DNA of 64,000 nucleotides from Procambarus clarkii (Eukaryota; Arthropoda; Malacostraca; Decapoda; Cambaridae), in assembly GCF_040958095.1 (NCBI RefSeq), contig NC_091156.1, positions 18,291,968 to 18,355,967 of the forward strand. The letters are read 5' to 3'. Each line of letters opens with the position of its first letter. Within the stretch, counting starts at the first letter, position 1. Shown piece after piece: positions 1-13,000 of the stretch. The notes beneath the pieces were generated by a model. That model did no database searches, was not told where the DNA came from, and saw only the letters and a list, made by a program, of their open reading frames with translations. The translations under genes and the position numbers were made by a program.

Positions 1-539
1 TTGCCACCACACCAGAGAAAACATCCAGAAAATTGGCAAAGCTTTGCAGGCAACTGGAGCTTGATGGTTAATAAGATTGAACCCTTGTAACTGCCAAACA
101 TCTCCAACTGCACAGAACAAGAGAACTGTTCAAAATTAGCACAAAACTTGTAGTACCAAATGCCACAATCAGGCAGCCTGTATCCACATGTATCCATCTT
201 TCCTGATCAGTTCTTAGGCTTATGTTTGCTGGACAGTATTGCTCTGAGCCTTTCAGATGTTTCAAGCTCCTCTGCTTCAAGTTAAGTGCCAGCCATAATT
301 GAACTTGTTTCTGCATAGGCCATTTACTTTGTTCTTTGTTTTAGATTTTAGTATTTTGCTCCATGTGCATGTTTTCAATCAAGCTTGTTAGGTGAGCTAG
401 GCATTGTTGTGCTTCAAGCTGCAGGCTGTGTGGGTTCTTTTCCAGCGTGCCCACTAGCACTGCCCTTGCACTGACAGAGATATCTTCTCTGGTGTGTTCA
501 GGAATTTGTTCTCGAGAGGCCAGGGCACTGGAGTGAAGA

Positions 540-1510
540 GCCTCGCTTAGAGCTATTCACGTATTTTTTATTCCTCTATTTGAGCCCCTTTGCTGGGGGC
601 ATTCTGTTGGTTGTGCTGGGCTTTGCTAGGTCTCGCATGCTTGTTTATACAACACTGTGGACACCAGTCAGTGCATAGATGTTTTGGATTTGTTGGTGTT
701 TGTCTTCCAGCAAGTAACCTCAGTGCCTTGGTGTCCTGCTTAATTAGCTATCTTTAGGCCCTGGTAATCCTTCACAGGACTTTGGCATGATTGGTTTAGC
801 CCATCGAGCCTGCACTCACCTTGTGAGAGTTTGAAGGGCTCCTATGTATGAGTATGATTGTTCAGCTGCTCCTTCAGGTTTGGTTGCAGGTCCCGTTTGG
901 TGCCTCGGGATCATCGTATTTTCAGAGGGTTCTGTCTTGCTATGTTTTTCCTTCGGTGACTTGTGCAGATTTGCTTCAGTACCTAATGCAGAATTTGGAC
1001 CTCTTTTTGTTGATGGCCCCATTCTCTTGTTTGACCATGAGTCCATCTTCTCTTATTGGCTGTGGTGTGAGATTCTGGATTCATCCTGGCTAGTTGACAT
1101 CCCCTCTCTTTTACCTGGGGACTTGGCAAGTGTTTTGTCAGGCCCCACACCCTGGATTGGCAGGTGGTGTGTTCCATCTTTCAGGTTTTCTTGAGTGGCA
1201 CTCTCTCTCTTTTTTTTTCTCCACTTGATGACTGCCTATTTGCTCTGGCATTACCCCAGGATATGGGCAAGTGCAGGTACCTGTGCTGTCCTGGGCTCTC
1301 ATTGCAGATGACTACAAGATGTGTTTGCACTTGGCCCCACCCCTCCTCACCATTTCTCACCTTTCCTCTTTCCAGAGGATGCAATGTCTCAAGCTCTGTC
1401 TGCAGTAGCCATCTTGTGTTGGCCTATTAATAATTTGTTGTTTTTGTCCAAATTTTTTTGTTCGAGTCAGATTCTCAGGCCATTGTGCTTCCTGTTGTTC
1501 CTTTTCTGCT
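540..1510 (+). other. Degraded intronic repeat, possibly DIRS-like gag debris
   Basis: Reading frames on the + strand alternate every 100-250 bases. They read in a G/T-rich, Leu/Phe/Ser-rich style like the gag part of the DIRS element at 50.1-53.7 kb, for example a YEYD-like start near 847 and an ESSWL-like stretch near 1075. No catalytic motif is visible. I see nothing that belongs to the host gene. The assignment to DIRS is inference from weak similarity only. Confidence 0.25.
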
Positions 1511-1624
1511 AGATTTTACATCTAAGCACTACGGAAAGATGGTTTTGCTCATGGTACACACCAGTCCTTTCAGTTTGCCCCCTTGACACTGCCATAAAGG
1601 GGCATCTAGCTCATTTTGCCAGCT

Positions 1625-2690
1625 CCATAATAATTTAAAGAGGGAGATTGAAGAAATAGAGCAGAGACTGAAGCAATCATATCAGATTGAAGAAATGCAA
1701 TTAGACCAGAAAGCTATACAAGAGATCAAGAAAAATCCAAAATATTTCTTCATGTATGCAAAATCAAAATAAAAAACCATCAGTATTTGACCTATACTTA
1801 TGAGTGAAGGTTCATACACAGAGGACAACAAAGAAATTAGTGAAGGCCTTTATGCTTGATATCCAAACCCCTGAAAATATAACTGATATAAACACGAGCA
1901 TGGCAGATTTTGAAAGAGAAATTGACAACATGCACTCAGCCCCGGGTCCAGACTCATGGAATTCAATATTTATATAGAAATGCAAAGTGCCAGTAGCACA
2001 AGCACTCAGTGTAGTATGAAGAAAAGGCATTAACACAAGGAAGATACCAGAAACACTTAAACCAGCAGATATGTTTCCCCTACACAAGGCAGGGAGCAAC
2101 AAAGCATTGGCTAAGAACTAGAGACCAGTCACACTAGTGTCCCACGTAATAAAATTGAGAGAGTGGTCAGGCGTCAGTTCTCTAGTTTTATAGACACCAA
2201 TGATCTCCAAACCCTAGGTCAGCATGGATTTAGAGTTGGAAGATCATGTCTTTCATAGCTACTTGACCATCATGACAAAATTACTGAAGCATTAAAAGAA
2301 AAAAAGTGAATGCAGATGTGGTATACATGGACTTTGCATAGACATTTAATAAATGTGACCACAAAATGAAGTCAGTAGGAATAACAGATAAATTAGGGTA
2401 ATGGATATTAAATTTTCTGTCAAACCAAATGCAAATGCAAAGTCATCCAAATAAAAGAGATTCCAAGCATATTAAAAGCTCTGTACCTCAGGTCAGTCCT
2501 TGCACCACTGCTTTTCCATATTTTCATATCGGATATAGAAACAAATACAAGTTACAGCTTCAAATTTTCTTTTGCAGATGACACAAAAATTGGCATGAAA
2601 ATTACTTCAGTGGAAGACATTGAAAAACTACAAGCTGATATTAATAAAGTTTTTGATTGGGCAACAGAAAATAACACAATGTTTTACATT
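1625..2690 (+). mobile_element. CR1-like LINE reverse transcriptase fragment, decayed
   Basis: Broken + strand frames translate to typical non-LTR reverse transcriptase pieces: an N-terminal KIKKNPKYFF-like linker (about 1720-1760), an RT finger with GFRVGRSC (about 2225), and an FADDTKIG catalytic-box remnant (about 2565-2595) followed by LQADINKVFDWATENN. Many stops and frameshifts show it is dead. It lies in a kindlin intron. The family call (CR1-like) rests on the DDTKIG / WA-NN pattern. Confidence 0.7.
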
Positions 2691-3020
2691 TTCCCATGGC
2701 TCTGCCTCTTTCAGCAGATCAGCCCAACAATGATATTTGCTGGGTTTGACCACCTCTGCTCTACACATCTGGAGTTTTTGACTTGTCTGTTGCAGTTTGT
2801 ATGGCAAGTGGGTGGCTGGTTTGTTGGTGTCCCACCTGTGTCTTTCATTGCTGCAGTGGTATGAGATTGCCTGGTGCTTGTTTTGCCACTATCTGTCTTT
2901 GTTGTCTTTTGTAGGTTTCATCCAGCTGGAAGAGCCCCAGTGGCTCCCTGTTTCCCTCCTTATCTTCCTTGTTTGTTGGTTTGTTGCAGTCTGTATTTAT
3001 TTGAGAGGTGATCTCATAGA
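2690..3020. other. Insertion of unknown origin splitting the LINE
   Basis: The LINE coding signal stops after the ENNTMF stretch near 2685 and resumes near 3035. The stretch between is GT/T-rich, contains two related copies of a TTTGTTGCAGTYTGTAT-like motif (about 2789 and 2982), and has no protein match I recognise. It is probably a later insertion, perhaps a DIRS-type piece. Confidence 0.3.
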
Positions 3021-3029
3021 TGGTTTGAG

Positions 3030-3312
3030 TGGGGCTAATAATAAAATATTAGAGGGGCTGGTCTCAAACCTGCTCACAGAAATAACACCACATGAGACCA
3101 GGAGGCATGGCAGGATGTGCCGAATACCCCCGTTGAAAAGCAGAGGTGCAATAGGTACGCTGAGGGAGAACTCCATCAACATCAGAGGCCCGAGACTGTT
3201 CAGCACACTTCCACTACACATAACGGACATAACTGGCTGACCTCTCACAGTATTCAAGAGAGAGTGAGAGTACTTGATAAATACCTCCAAAGGATACATG
3301 ATCAACCAAGCT
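3030..3312 (+). mobile_element. CR1-like LINE C-terminal fragment
   Basis: The + strand frame reads an RRHGRMCRIPPL-type start, SINIRGPRLF, a leucine-proline patch and a LDKYLQRI ending. This is the conserved C-terminal tail of the LINE whose RT lies at 1625-2690. The same tail is seen again at about 56500-56640. It ends at the copy of another LINE 3' end. Confidence 0.65.
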
Positions 3313-3415
3313 GTAATTACCTAAGTGTAGTTACAGGATGAGAGCTACGCTCGTGGTGTCCCGTCTTCCCAGCACTCTTTGTCATATAACGCTTTGAAAC
3401 TTTTGAAACGCTTTT
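3313..3415 (-). mobile_element. LINE 3' end (TAATTACC family)
   Basis: On the - strand this reads ...GTPRA, then SSCNYT and a stop, followed by GGTAATTA. That is the 3' terminus of a CR1-like LINE found at least seven times in the window (7807, 8381, 8641, 27021, 63071, 63272 and here). Confidence 0.65.
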
Positions 3416-3429
3416 AAAGCTGTGATTCA

Positions 3430-3565
3430 CACATCAGGCTGCAAGCAGCCATATCCAACCGCCTGGTTGACCAGTCCAGCGACCAGGAGGCCTGGTCGAG
3501 GACTGGGCCGCAGGAACGTTGAGCCCTGAAATCATTACAAGGTAAGGTATGAAGAGTGTCAGGCC
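3430..3565. repeat. Dispersed SINE-like repeat (GGCCTGGTCGAGGAC family)
   Basis: GC-rich block with CAGGAGGCCTGGTCGAGGAC and GGGCCGC followed by GAAATCATTACAAGGTAA. The same core recurs at 63775-63840, so it is a dispersed repeat and not part of the gene. Confidence 0.55.
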
Positions 3566-3856
3566 AACAGCTGATACTGTTCGGTACTATCGGGTTCTAG
3601 CTAGTTTTGTGTTTTTCTTTTGTTTTTTGCATTGTTTGCGGAGTTATTCTGGATGATTTCCCGGTGAAATGTCGAAATGCCAATTTGCTCCCTGTGCCTC
3701 ATGTGAAGGGGGCCAGGTTTTGGTTCTGGTCCCTGGTTGGTTGGGTTCTTATATGAAAATATTTATATAAATATTTAACACAATATAAAAGGTTTGAATA
3801 TACAGGTATACATTATATATAATTTGTATACATTATTTTGGTCTTATATTTTATAG

Positions 3857-4088
3857 GCCACGTCGGTTCACATTGAAAGGATTCAAGCAGTATTATTTTA
3901 CATGTAAGGATATGAGCTTGCGATATTATAAAAACAATGAGAGCACCAAGGAAGACCCCATTGAAAAGATTAATCTCCGCGGCTGTGAGGTGACTCCAGA
4001 TGTCAACATTTCACAACAGCGTTATGGTATCAAGTTGGAAGTTCCTGCATCAGATGGCATGACTGACTATATAATAAGGTGTACCTCA
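3857..4088 (+). CDS. Kindlin exon: PH domain, first part
   Basis: Acceptor TTATAG before 3857, donor GTAAGT at 4089. The exon starts with the third base of a codon and ends in phase 0. It encodes [14 protein letters not shown] through YIIRCTS, the beta-sheet part of the kindlin PH domain including the [12 protein letters not shown] strand. Confidence 0.92.
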
Positions 4089-7000
4089 GTAAGTACTTTG
4101 TTATTGTCTTAGTTCTTTTGCAGGGTGAGAGATCTAGGTTCAGGTTGAGAGGGTGAGAGATCTAGGTTCAGGTTGAGAGGGTGAGAGATCTGGGTTCAAG
4201 TTGAGAGGGTGAGAGATCTAGGTTCAGGTTGAGAGGGTGAGAGATCTGGGTTCAGGTTTAGAGGGTGAGAGATCTAGGTTCAGGTTGAGAGGGTGAGAGA
4301 TCTGGGTTCAGGTTGAGAGGGTGAGAGATCTGGGTTCAGGTTTAGAGGGTGAGAGATCTGGGTTCAGGTTGAGAGGGTGAGAGATCTGGGTTCAGGTTGA
4401 GAGGGTGAGAGATCTGGGTTCAGGTTGAGAGGGTGAGAGATCTAGGTTCAGGTTGAGAGGGTAAGAGATCTAGGTTCAGGTTGAGAGGGAGAGAACTAAT
4501 CAACATGAAGGGTGGTTTGTCATGAATCTCACTGTTGATCTTGTACATAATTTTGTTTCCCAAGATCACATGCCTGAGGAAGGATGTGCAGCACGGAAGA
4601 GGGTTCGACTTGCCTGTCTCCTTAGCATTTACCAGTAAACTGTTATCATAGTTTAGCTTAATCACACTAGAAAGATATTTAACATTGTTTATGACAAATC
4701 TTATTAGCAAAATATTAATAATACTTTAAATTATGAATTATGCTTAAAAATGTAAATTTTATAAATAGTGTAAGGAAATTTTGAATTATATTAAACTTCT
4801 TACATTTTATGAAGATCCTTCTTTTTCGATGAAAGGGGGGTTTAAAAGTTCATAATTTTAAAGTTATTTTCATTAATTGTATGTCTTGAGTATATACATG
4901 AAAAAATTATATATTTCAATACTGTATTGACACATTTTCTTATAATTAAATATTATATATCTTTATATAAATGTAATTGATATTTTGTTATAGGAAGAAC
5001 AGTATGCTCGTTGGATGGCAGCCATGCGGTTAGCTTCTAAAGGCAAATCATTAGCTGATTCATCCTATGACAGTGAAGTCAAGTCTATCTTGGCTTTCCT
5101 TTCTATGCAACACCCAGCTCCTGCCCCAGTTCTTAATCCAGAGAGTTTGGACATTCAACCAGAACACTACATGGCTCCACGATTTGTACGACGCATCCGA
5201 GGAAAGGTCAGCAAGTTCTCTCTCTCTTTATCCTTCCCCTGTCATGAGTGTATGGTATATCTCTTTCCTTCCTTCCATTTCTTTCCCCCCATCCCATCCC
5301 AAATCCTTATCCTGACCCCTTCCCAGTGCTATATAGTCATAAAGGCTTGGCGCTTACCCTCTGATAGTTCCCTTCCCTTCCCTTCCCTCATTTACCGACA
5401 CCTTAGCAAGAGATTTCTCGGCCTGGTCATCTCGTGCTCTGGTGACTTGATTCTACTTAGCTTCTTCAGACTCCTCCCTACAGAAAGGTTTAGTTCCTTT
5501 AGATTTTCAATATTTTTCCTTTCCTTCTCGTTTCAGGCCAAGGCAACTACTATTTATCAGAAGGAGCAACTTAGTAGTTTAAGTTCAGAAATAAGACTTG
5601 AGTGTAGATGAAATGCTCTTTTCTGAGCAATCCACTCGGTTGTTTCCTTACTTTCTTGTTTGTCCATCCTTCCCTATGCATTTTTGAGGGTGCATTGGGA
5701 TTAAAACTAAGTGGATCCTCAGATAGCCTGTGTGTACATAGCCAGTGGTCACCTACTGATGGGGACGGGAAATAACCAGATGGTGAATTAGCATTTGATA
5801 GAAATAACACAGGAATACTTCGTGGTCCCCTTTAGCAAAATAGTGAATAGAGAAGGTTATTTACGTGTAGATGACTGGACCTTCTGTGGTTATTTATGGT
5901 TGGTTTAAGAATTCTCCTGTATTCCCCTTTCTCCAAGAGGGGCTCTGTGGTACAGTTTGAAAAGATACCGACTATGTCGGGGTTGATGAATGTTAAACTA
6001 ATTTTAGCTGATATCAATTGTGGCTGAAAGAGTGGGAACGTGACTATGGGAGCAACTGAATGACTTGTTCAGAAAGTAGTTTTTCATCTATACTTACTGT
6101 TATTTGTGTTTATTGCAGGTTCTGTTTTGTTTTGTTTTGTATAGAAATTTGTTTGTAATCTGAAGTATACTACTAGTATATTACATGGGAAATTTGTTCC
6201 CTCTTGAAAGGTTATGATGGAGATACTTACCTTGATTGCTGTAATCTGACGAATGAATATCTGGTTTTATGTTATATGTAACATATTTAAAAGTGTTCAG
6301 AAAGAGAAAATATTTTCAATAATACCAACAATGTTTGTTCTTTCCACAGGACTCAAGACTTTTGACTAAACAAATATTCTATATAACTTTCATTTGAGAT
6401 AAACTAAAGTTTCCAGTCAGTGTTCAACATCACAGAACTGTATTAATAAATAGTAATAATGTTATTTTTCTCTTTTTCTAATGGTAGCCAGGCACTACTT
6501 GTATACCTGGACCTTCGCCGGTAATTCTGGAATTATGTGTATAATTTTGTTATTTAGATTGTTGACAGTAGTTGCTTACTTGAGCCCCAGTCTTCTTTCT
6601 CTTTGTTGTTGTAATTGTTGCATTTATCAGTATTGTACAGTGAAACCTGCTTGAACACCATTGTTTATCTGGATCTCATTCACTGTGTTTGATGGTTTGT
6701 TGCAGCTAATCATTCTAATTTTTGGACACAATTATTGTTTATATTTGTGCGAAGGTTAGAATGCAGTTATGTGCTTGATCATCAAATCAATTTGAAAAAG
6801 TACATTTTATTTTAAATAATAATGTTTGTAATACTTTTTTACATATTTTACCACTTCACTCTAGTTCAGGTAAGTTGTGTTGTTTTCCATTGGAACCGAT
6901 GTTACTCGAGGAATTAAATCCAACCAGTGCACTTGGGGTTGTTTGAGTGGGTTTCCACTGTGCAATATATATTTGCATTCCAGATCCTAGAATCATAGTA

Positions 7001-10000
7001 CTATACTGTACAATAAATTGTATTTGCATAGTTTCTATTTAGACTTGTATCTGTAGATGCTTATTTGAGTCTTCATCAAATATGTAGCAACATTAATGAT
7101 ATATTTTGTATATACTATATTCCTAAAGATAAAAGTTAGCTTTGTTGCTCAAAGTTCTGATCATAATTTTACTAACCATACTGTCTACAGTATTTTATTT
7201 TGAGAAGCGCAGTACTTACTGATAGTTTTTTATTGTCATCGTGTCCTTTAGCGTTGCTGTTTAGAAAGTGGCTTACTGTCTAGCTTCCTGGCTCTTAACA
7301 GTGTTGTAGTGTATACATAGATGTTACCCTATAAAAAGTCATCACTTTTATTAGTAAATGTATCCACAGTTTTGCATGTGAAAATTAATTTTGGAACATG
7401 ATCAAGTTGAAAAAATCTAGAGCGAATCCATGTTCTCAGCCTAGTTGTGCTTGCGGGGGTTGAGCTCTGGCTCTTTTGTCCTGCGTTTCAACTTGTCAAT
7501 TAACTGGTGTACAGATTCCTGAGCCTACTGGGCTCTTATCATATCTACATTTGAAACTGTGTATGGAGTCAGCCTCCACCACATCACTACCTAATGCATT
7601 CCATCCTGTTAACTACTCTGACACTGAAAAAGTTCTTTCTAACGTCCCTGTGGCTCATTAGGGGACTCAGTTTACACCTCTGTCCCTTGTTTGCATACCA
7701 CCCATGTTAACAGTTTATTCTTATCTGCCCTGTCTATTTCTCGTGTGTGTAACTGTGAAAGGTGGTTTATACACTCATACACCATCTGTATGAGTGTTTG
7801 TGTGTATAATTACCTTAGTGTAGTTAAAGGGTGAGAGCTGTAGCTTGTGGTGTCCCGTCTTCCCAGTACTCTCTCATATAACACTATGAAACTACAGTAC
7901 TGACAGTTTTGACATCCACGACCTTCTCACTTAATTTGTTCCAACCGAAAATTCGTAGGAACCATGATGAGGATTCGAACCTATGCGCTGGATATCTCCA
8001 GAGCATAGGTTCGAATCCTCATCACAGGCTCCTACGGATTTTTGTCATTGATACATCACATTAGTGTGATTTCTCTCTGTGTATTGTTCCAACAGTCTAT
8101 TGTTACTGAAAGTACATTTTCTAATATTTTTTCAGCAGCTTTGTTTAGTTAGCTTAAATTCTTTATTAATTTTGTCAATTCACATTACTATTTTGCACAT
8201 AGGGCAATCTACGTACAAAATATTAGCTCTTTTTCTTCTATCTTCTACCTTTGGCATATTTAATGCCTCTAACCTCTCCTCGTAGTCTTTCAGTTCCAGA
8301 AGCAATTTAGTTGCATGTCTTTGCACCTTTTCCAGTTTGTTGATGTGCTGCTTAAGATATGGGCACCATGTGTGTGGGTGTAATTACCTCATGTGTAGTT
8401 ACAGGATGAGAGCTACTACTCGTGGTGTCCCTGTCTTCCCAGTACTCTTGTTGTATAACGCTTTGAAACTTCTGATGGTTTTGGCCTTCCACCACCATCA
8501 CTTGTTCCAACTGTCTACCACTCTGTTTGCAAAAGAAAACTTTCTAATATTTTTTGGCACCTTTGTTTCCTTAGCTTGAATCTGTGTCCTTGTTCTTGAC
8601 ATTTCAGGAATTCCTATTTGTCAATTTGGTGTGTATGTGTGTAATTACCTAGGTATAGTTACAGGATGAGATATGCTCTTTGGTATTTCTGTCTTTGGTA
8701 TTATCTTTGTCACATGAAGTTTTAAGTGTCCAATGGTTTTTCCCTATACTATCTTATTAAATTTGTTTCCAACCATCTATCACTTAGTTTGCTAAATAAA
8801 TTTTTAATTTTTAATTTTTTTTAGTGCCTTAATTTTTTAACTTAAAAAATTAACCTGGCTCTCAATGTTGTTGATTAAAAAAAAGTCTCTTGGTATACTG
8901 TATATCTGTATATATTTTTTGTTTGTGTCACAAGTTTTGTCTGGACTGATCATATCATCTGTTTGGGCAATGTCTTACCAGTTATAGCATATTAAGTGCC
9001 TCCAACCTCTCTTTATAGGAAGGTTGGAGTTTTGTACACCAGAAAGCCTACCCATGATACATATACAGTTATTGGTATGACTCTTTCATGATCCAGCTAT
9101 ATTTAGGTACTGTATAATATATGACTTTGTTGTATCATAGGTTCTTACGTTAGAAATTATAATTTTCTAGGTTAGTGATGTCTGTAGAACGGTTTGTTTT
9201 AATAATGTTAAAGCAGTGTGTATGCCTGTAATTTTAAGTATTACTTGGGTTATTTCACAGGTATTGTGTATCATCATGCTGGTACCAGTAATGCTAGTGT
9301 TAAATCCTTTCATTTAACACACACAACAAATAAGTGAAATATGAATGGGCCCTTAGATAGTATTAGATGCCATAATTTTTTGTCTTTTGAACAGGGGGGT
9401 TGGTGTGGAGGACCAATACCTGAATATATGGTAAATTAATCATGCGTGTGTGTGACGAGTTTATAATCTCCCATCACCATCACATGCTTAAATATTTGTT
9501 AACGGAATCCTTGGTTTTCTGAGAAATGGCGGCCCCATTTAAAGTTGTTGTGCATGTTTGCAGACAGAACCTGACGTTTACCGATCTTATGTTAACCTTG
9601 ATTATCGTCTGTGTTTTAACAACACTTCCATAATTTTTTTAAGCATATTGAAGTTTAGTACAATACCTTGCTTTTTGTTATTGTGTGATATGTTGCTGCA
9701 ATACTTTTTTGGTTTATATTATTTAAATTAGTCCCTGTGGTTTTATATCTCCATAATCCATTTTCTTTCCTAGTTTGTGATTTTTAAACCTATCATAAAT
9801 AAGTGACTGTTTGGGGAAACACTGATAACCAATTTGCTTGAATTCCCTCTCCTTTCGTGATGGAGGTTTTTCTGTTGTGGCCACTTCCTCTGGGAGAGGT
9901 TTGCCGAAGCCTGTTGGCATAAAAAGCATTATATGCTTCACTATTTTAATTCATGGTATATGTTCAATACCTAAAGATAAGTTATTTTTGTATTTACATT

Positions 10001-13000
10001 TATTTTTAATTTCACATTTAGTAGTGTTTTATAATTTGTATTATATTTAGTGTTTTATGATTTTTTTTATTTTTTTTATTTTATGTACTGTTGGCCCTGT
10101 ACTCTTTATATGTATTATAGAATGGGTCTGAATAACAAAATTTAAATTTTCCAAGTTCCTTGCCTATGAAAATATAATACAAATTTCATTTTAGAAGATA
10201 GTGAACTTGATTATGAAATTACTGTAGTTTTACTATGTTTACTGTAGCTCCTGTGTTTGTGATGAGTAAGCTGCAGCTTATCGTACATTTACAACACATC
10301 ATTTTTTGCGCTCAAATGTATTTATTTGTTGCTCTTTAGTTGCTATATGTCTGACTTTAAAACTAAATTACAGTGTCATCTGTATTTTTGCTACTTTAGG
10401 TAACATGATTTTTTTTTGTTTTTAAGTATTTCTCCTGAATGTTCCCTAAAAGAAGCTCGGTTAATGTCCATATTGCAAGTTCATGACAATCAGGTCACAG
10501 TGACAGTCATACCAAGTGAACTTTCCAAAACTTCTGGTACTGATTAAGAACTCTATCCACTCCAGAGTGATCACAGAAATGACACTATAAGTAAGGAAAG
10601 CCTTTCCAAGCCCTACTTGGCATCAGTAAGATTGCCTAGTAACACTGACTCGACTGCTAGTTTTCCAACTGGACTCCTATCACCACTGTGTGGTAGCAGC
10701 CATGCCAACCAAGGGTAGATCTACTTTGAAACTAATGAAGCTTAAGCATAAGGGCCCCTGATTCTGGTGGGGCCTCAGAAGCAACTTTAGTCCACATTAT
10801 TTAAACATTTTGCCTCTATATATCAGATTTAAATCAGATTTAATTTGAACTCATCTGGGTCTATATACCCAGATTCAGTCTGGATAACAGTGGTTACCCA
10901 GGCCTGGATAAAAGTGGTTATCTTGACCTCATTGCTGGTTGCAAAGGGGCCTCCCCTTCATAGTAGTTCAAGCTTCAGAGTCTCAAATTGTAGGCCCACC
11001 ACTGATGCCAACACCAGGTCCTCAGCCACGAGCCTTTATTACATTCCTCCAGATTCATTCCTGGGATTGTTTAGGTAGATTTCAGACTGGATTTAGTTAT
11101 TTGAACTTGAGCTGGTCACTTGTTTAGGCATTACATGTATAATGACCAGTAACTTGGTTATCTTCTGTGTTCTGGCCCATTTCATACTTCAGTAAAGTAG
11201 TTGGTTCTTTTGCTTGAGGTTTCCAAGGATAATTGTTGGTCCTAGGTATACTGGGCTCTCTTGAAGAAGACTTCATTATCTGTCAGGTAAGCCATTTGTT
11301 TTCCCACTCAGGCCTCACCTTTGCTGAGTTTTTCAAGACTGCCCTTAGTTGTGCTGAAAATTTACTGTCCTGTTAATGGTTACGAGCAGGTGTTTATCGC
11401 TTGATACTATTGGTAGTTGAGAATTGATTCAAGATCTACAAATTGCTGCTTGGTGCATCCAGGTGGAATGCCATACACAGTTTTGCTTCTCCCAATGGTC
11501 ACCCTTTTTGCCTCCAGCATTTCTACTGTTGGGTGCAGGGTTACTACCACTCTAGGGTGTGTTCAGTCTTTGTTCAAATCTTTGTTTTGTGGTTTCCCTT
11601 ATTATGCAATTGGTAAATTTGAGATACCTGTGTTTAAATACTTATGCTGGTCGACTTGTTGCTCAACTCTTTGGTGGTTTTGCTAGATTTCCTTTTTTTA
11701 AGAGGATAGTTTAATCCATCTGGTTCAGATGACTTGAGTTCTCAAGACTGGAATGGCTCCTCTCAAATCCAGCATTTGATTGCTCCAGCCAATGAAGTTT
11801 CAGCTGGTAAGTGTTTGTCTTCCCAACCCCTCTATTTGATTTACAAAGGGGGTTTATCTGGGGAAATAATTTACCTAGAAGCATTGCATTTTTCCTACAA
11901 TTATGTTGAGGGAGTGTTACTTTCCTTCCTAATGGAAATCTGTGGTTCTGGTTGTGGAGCTGTTTTTAACCAAGGAATAGCCATGGGATGCAATTTGCTC
12001 CAGAGCAGAACTTGGTAACTGGATCTTCTACTTTCCTAGGCAAGGAGGGATTGGTAAGGCATTCTGTCTGCTTCCTATTGACTCTTCGTGTTGAATTCTA
12101 GACCTGGCATCAGATTTCTGGTTTGGGGGTATTATTCATCTTCATACTAAGTTTGAGTATGATGCTTCTTCATTTTTGCCATGAGTCCAGCTCATTACCT
12201 GCTGGTGGTGGACAATTTCCAGTATAATACTTCTAAGCTTTTCATAGTCTGTCTTCTCTGCTGTTCAGAGTAGGTGGATCATGAAAGCTTTCCTTTCTAT
12301 ATAGACAGGGCCTAGGCATCTGAACATGATTTTACTTAGAGTTTAGTTCACCCTTGGCCAGCTTCCTTTGTTTTCCTCTGAGTAAAGGCAGTACTGTACT
12401 TCTTTCACATACTCTTGCTTTTGGGAAGATCTGAGCGAAGTATCTTGGAAATCAAGTTTTTGAGTGTACCATGTTTAGAAAGCTTGGTACTTGGATGCTC
12501 TCATTCCTCTTGAGTCAGTGATTCTGCTGTGTGCAATGTTTCCTTTCTGTTAGTTCAAATGTGATGGGGCTTGAGGCTGGGGACCTGGTGTTGGTGCAGG
12601 CTTCGCCACCAGTAGAGCTGGGAAAGGTTCGAGTGTTGTAGGTGTATTGTCTGTGAGAACTCTTGGCTGGATTCAGCTTTTCTGCCTAGTGTTAGATAAG
12701 CCAGGCAGGGATGTTCAAAGGAGAACTGTACTGGTGCAGAATGTCACCCTGCCTTGCTCCATGAGGCATTCTGTCAAATTGCACTAGCTTTAATTTTCAC
12801 TCAAATGCTTAATTCGTATAGCTAAATATTGGGGGCTGGAAAATATTGAAGTACATTATAGTAAGCTACATATCAAAAGCAAGCACGCACTGTACATGCT
12901 TTATTTTTTTATTCCACTTGATAATTATTGCTGTTATACAGTACTATATTTGCATCAGATCTTATTCAAATTATGAAAAAAAATTCGTAAAATGGAAAGA

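Noticed and set aside
844..1194. 116-aa + strand ORF as a host gene
   Set aside because: Low-complexity, T/G-rich translation in a repeat-rich intron, with frames that alternate as in DIRS debris.
9723..9941. 72-aa - strand ORF
   Set aside because: No recognisable domain, start context or splice support inside an AT-rich kindlin intron.
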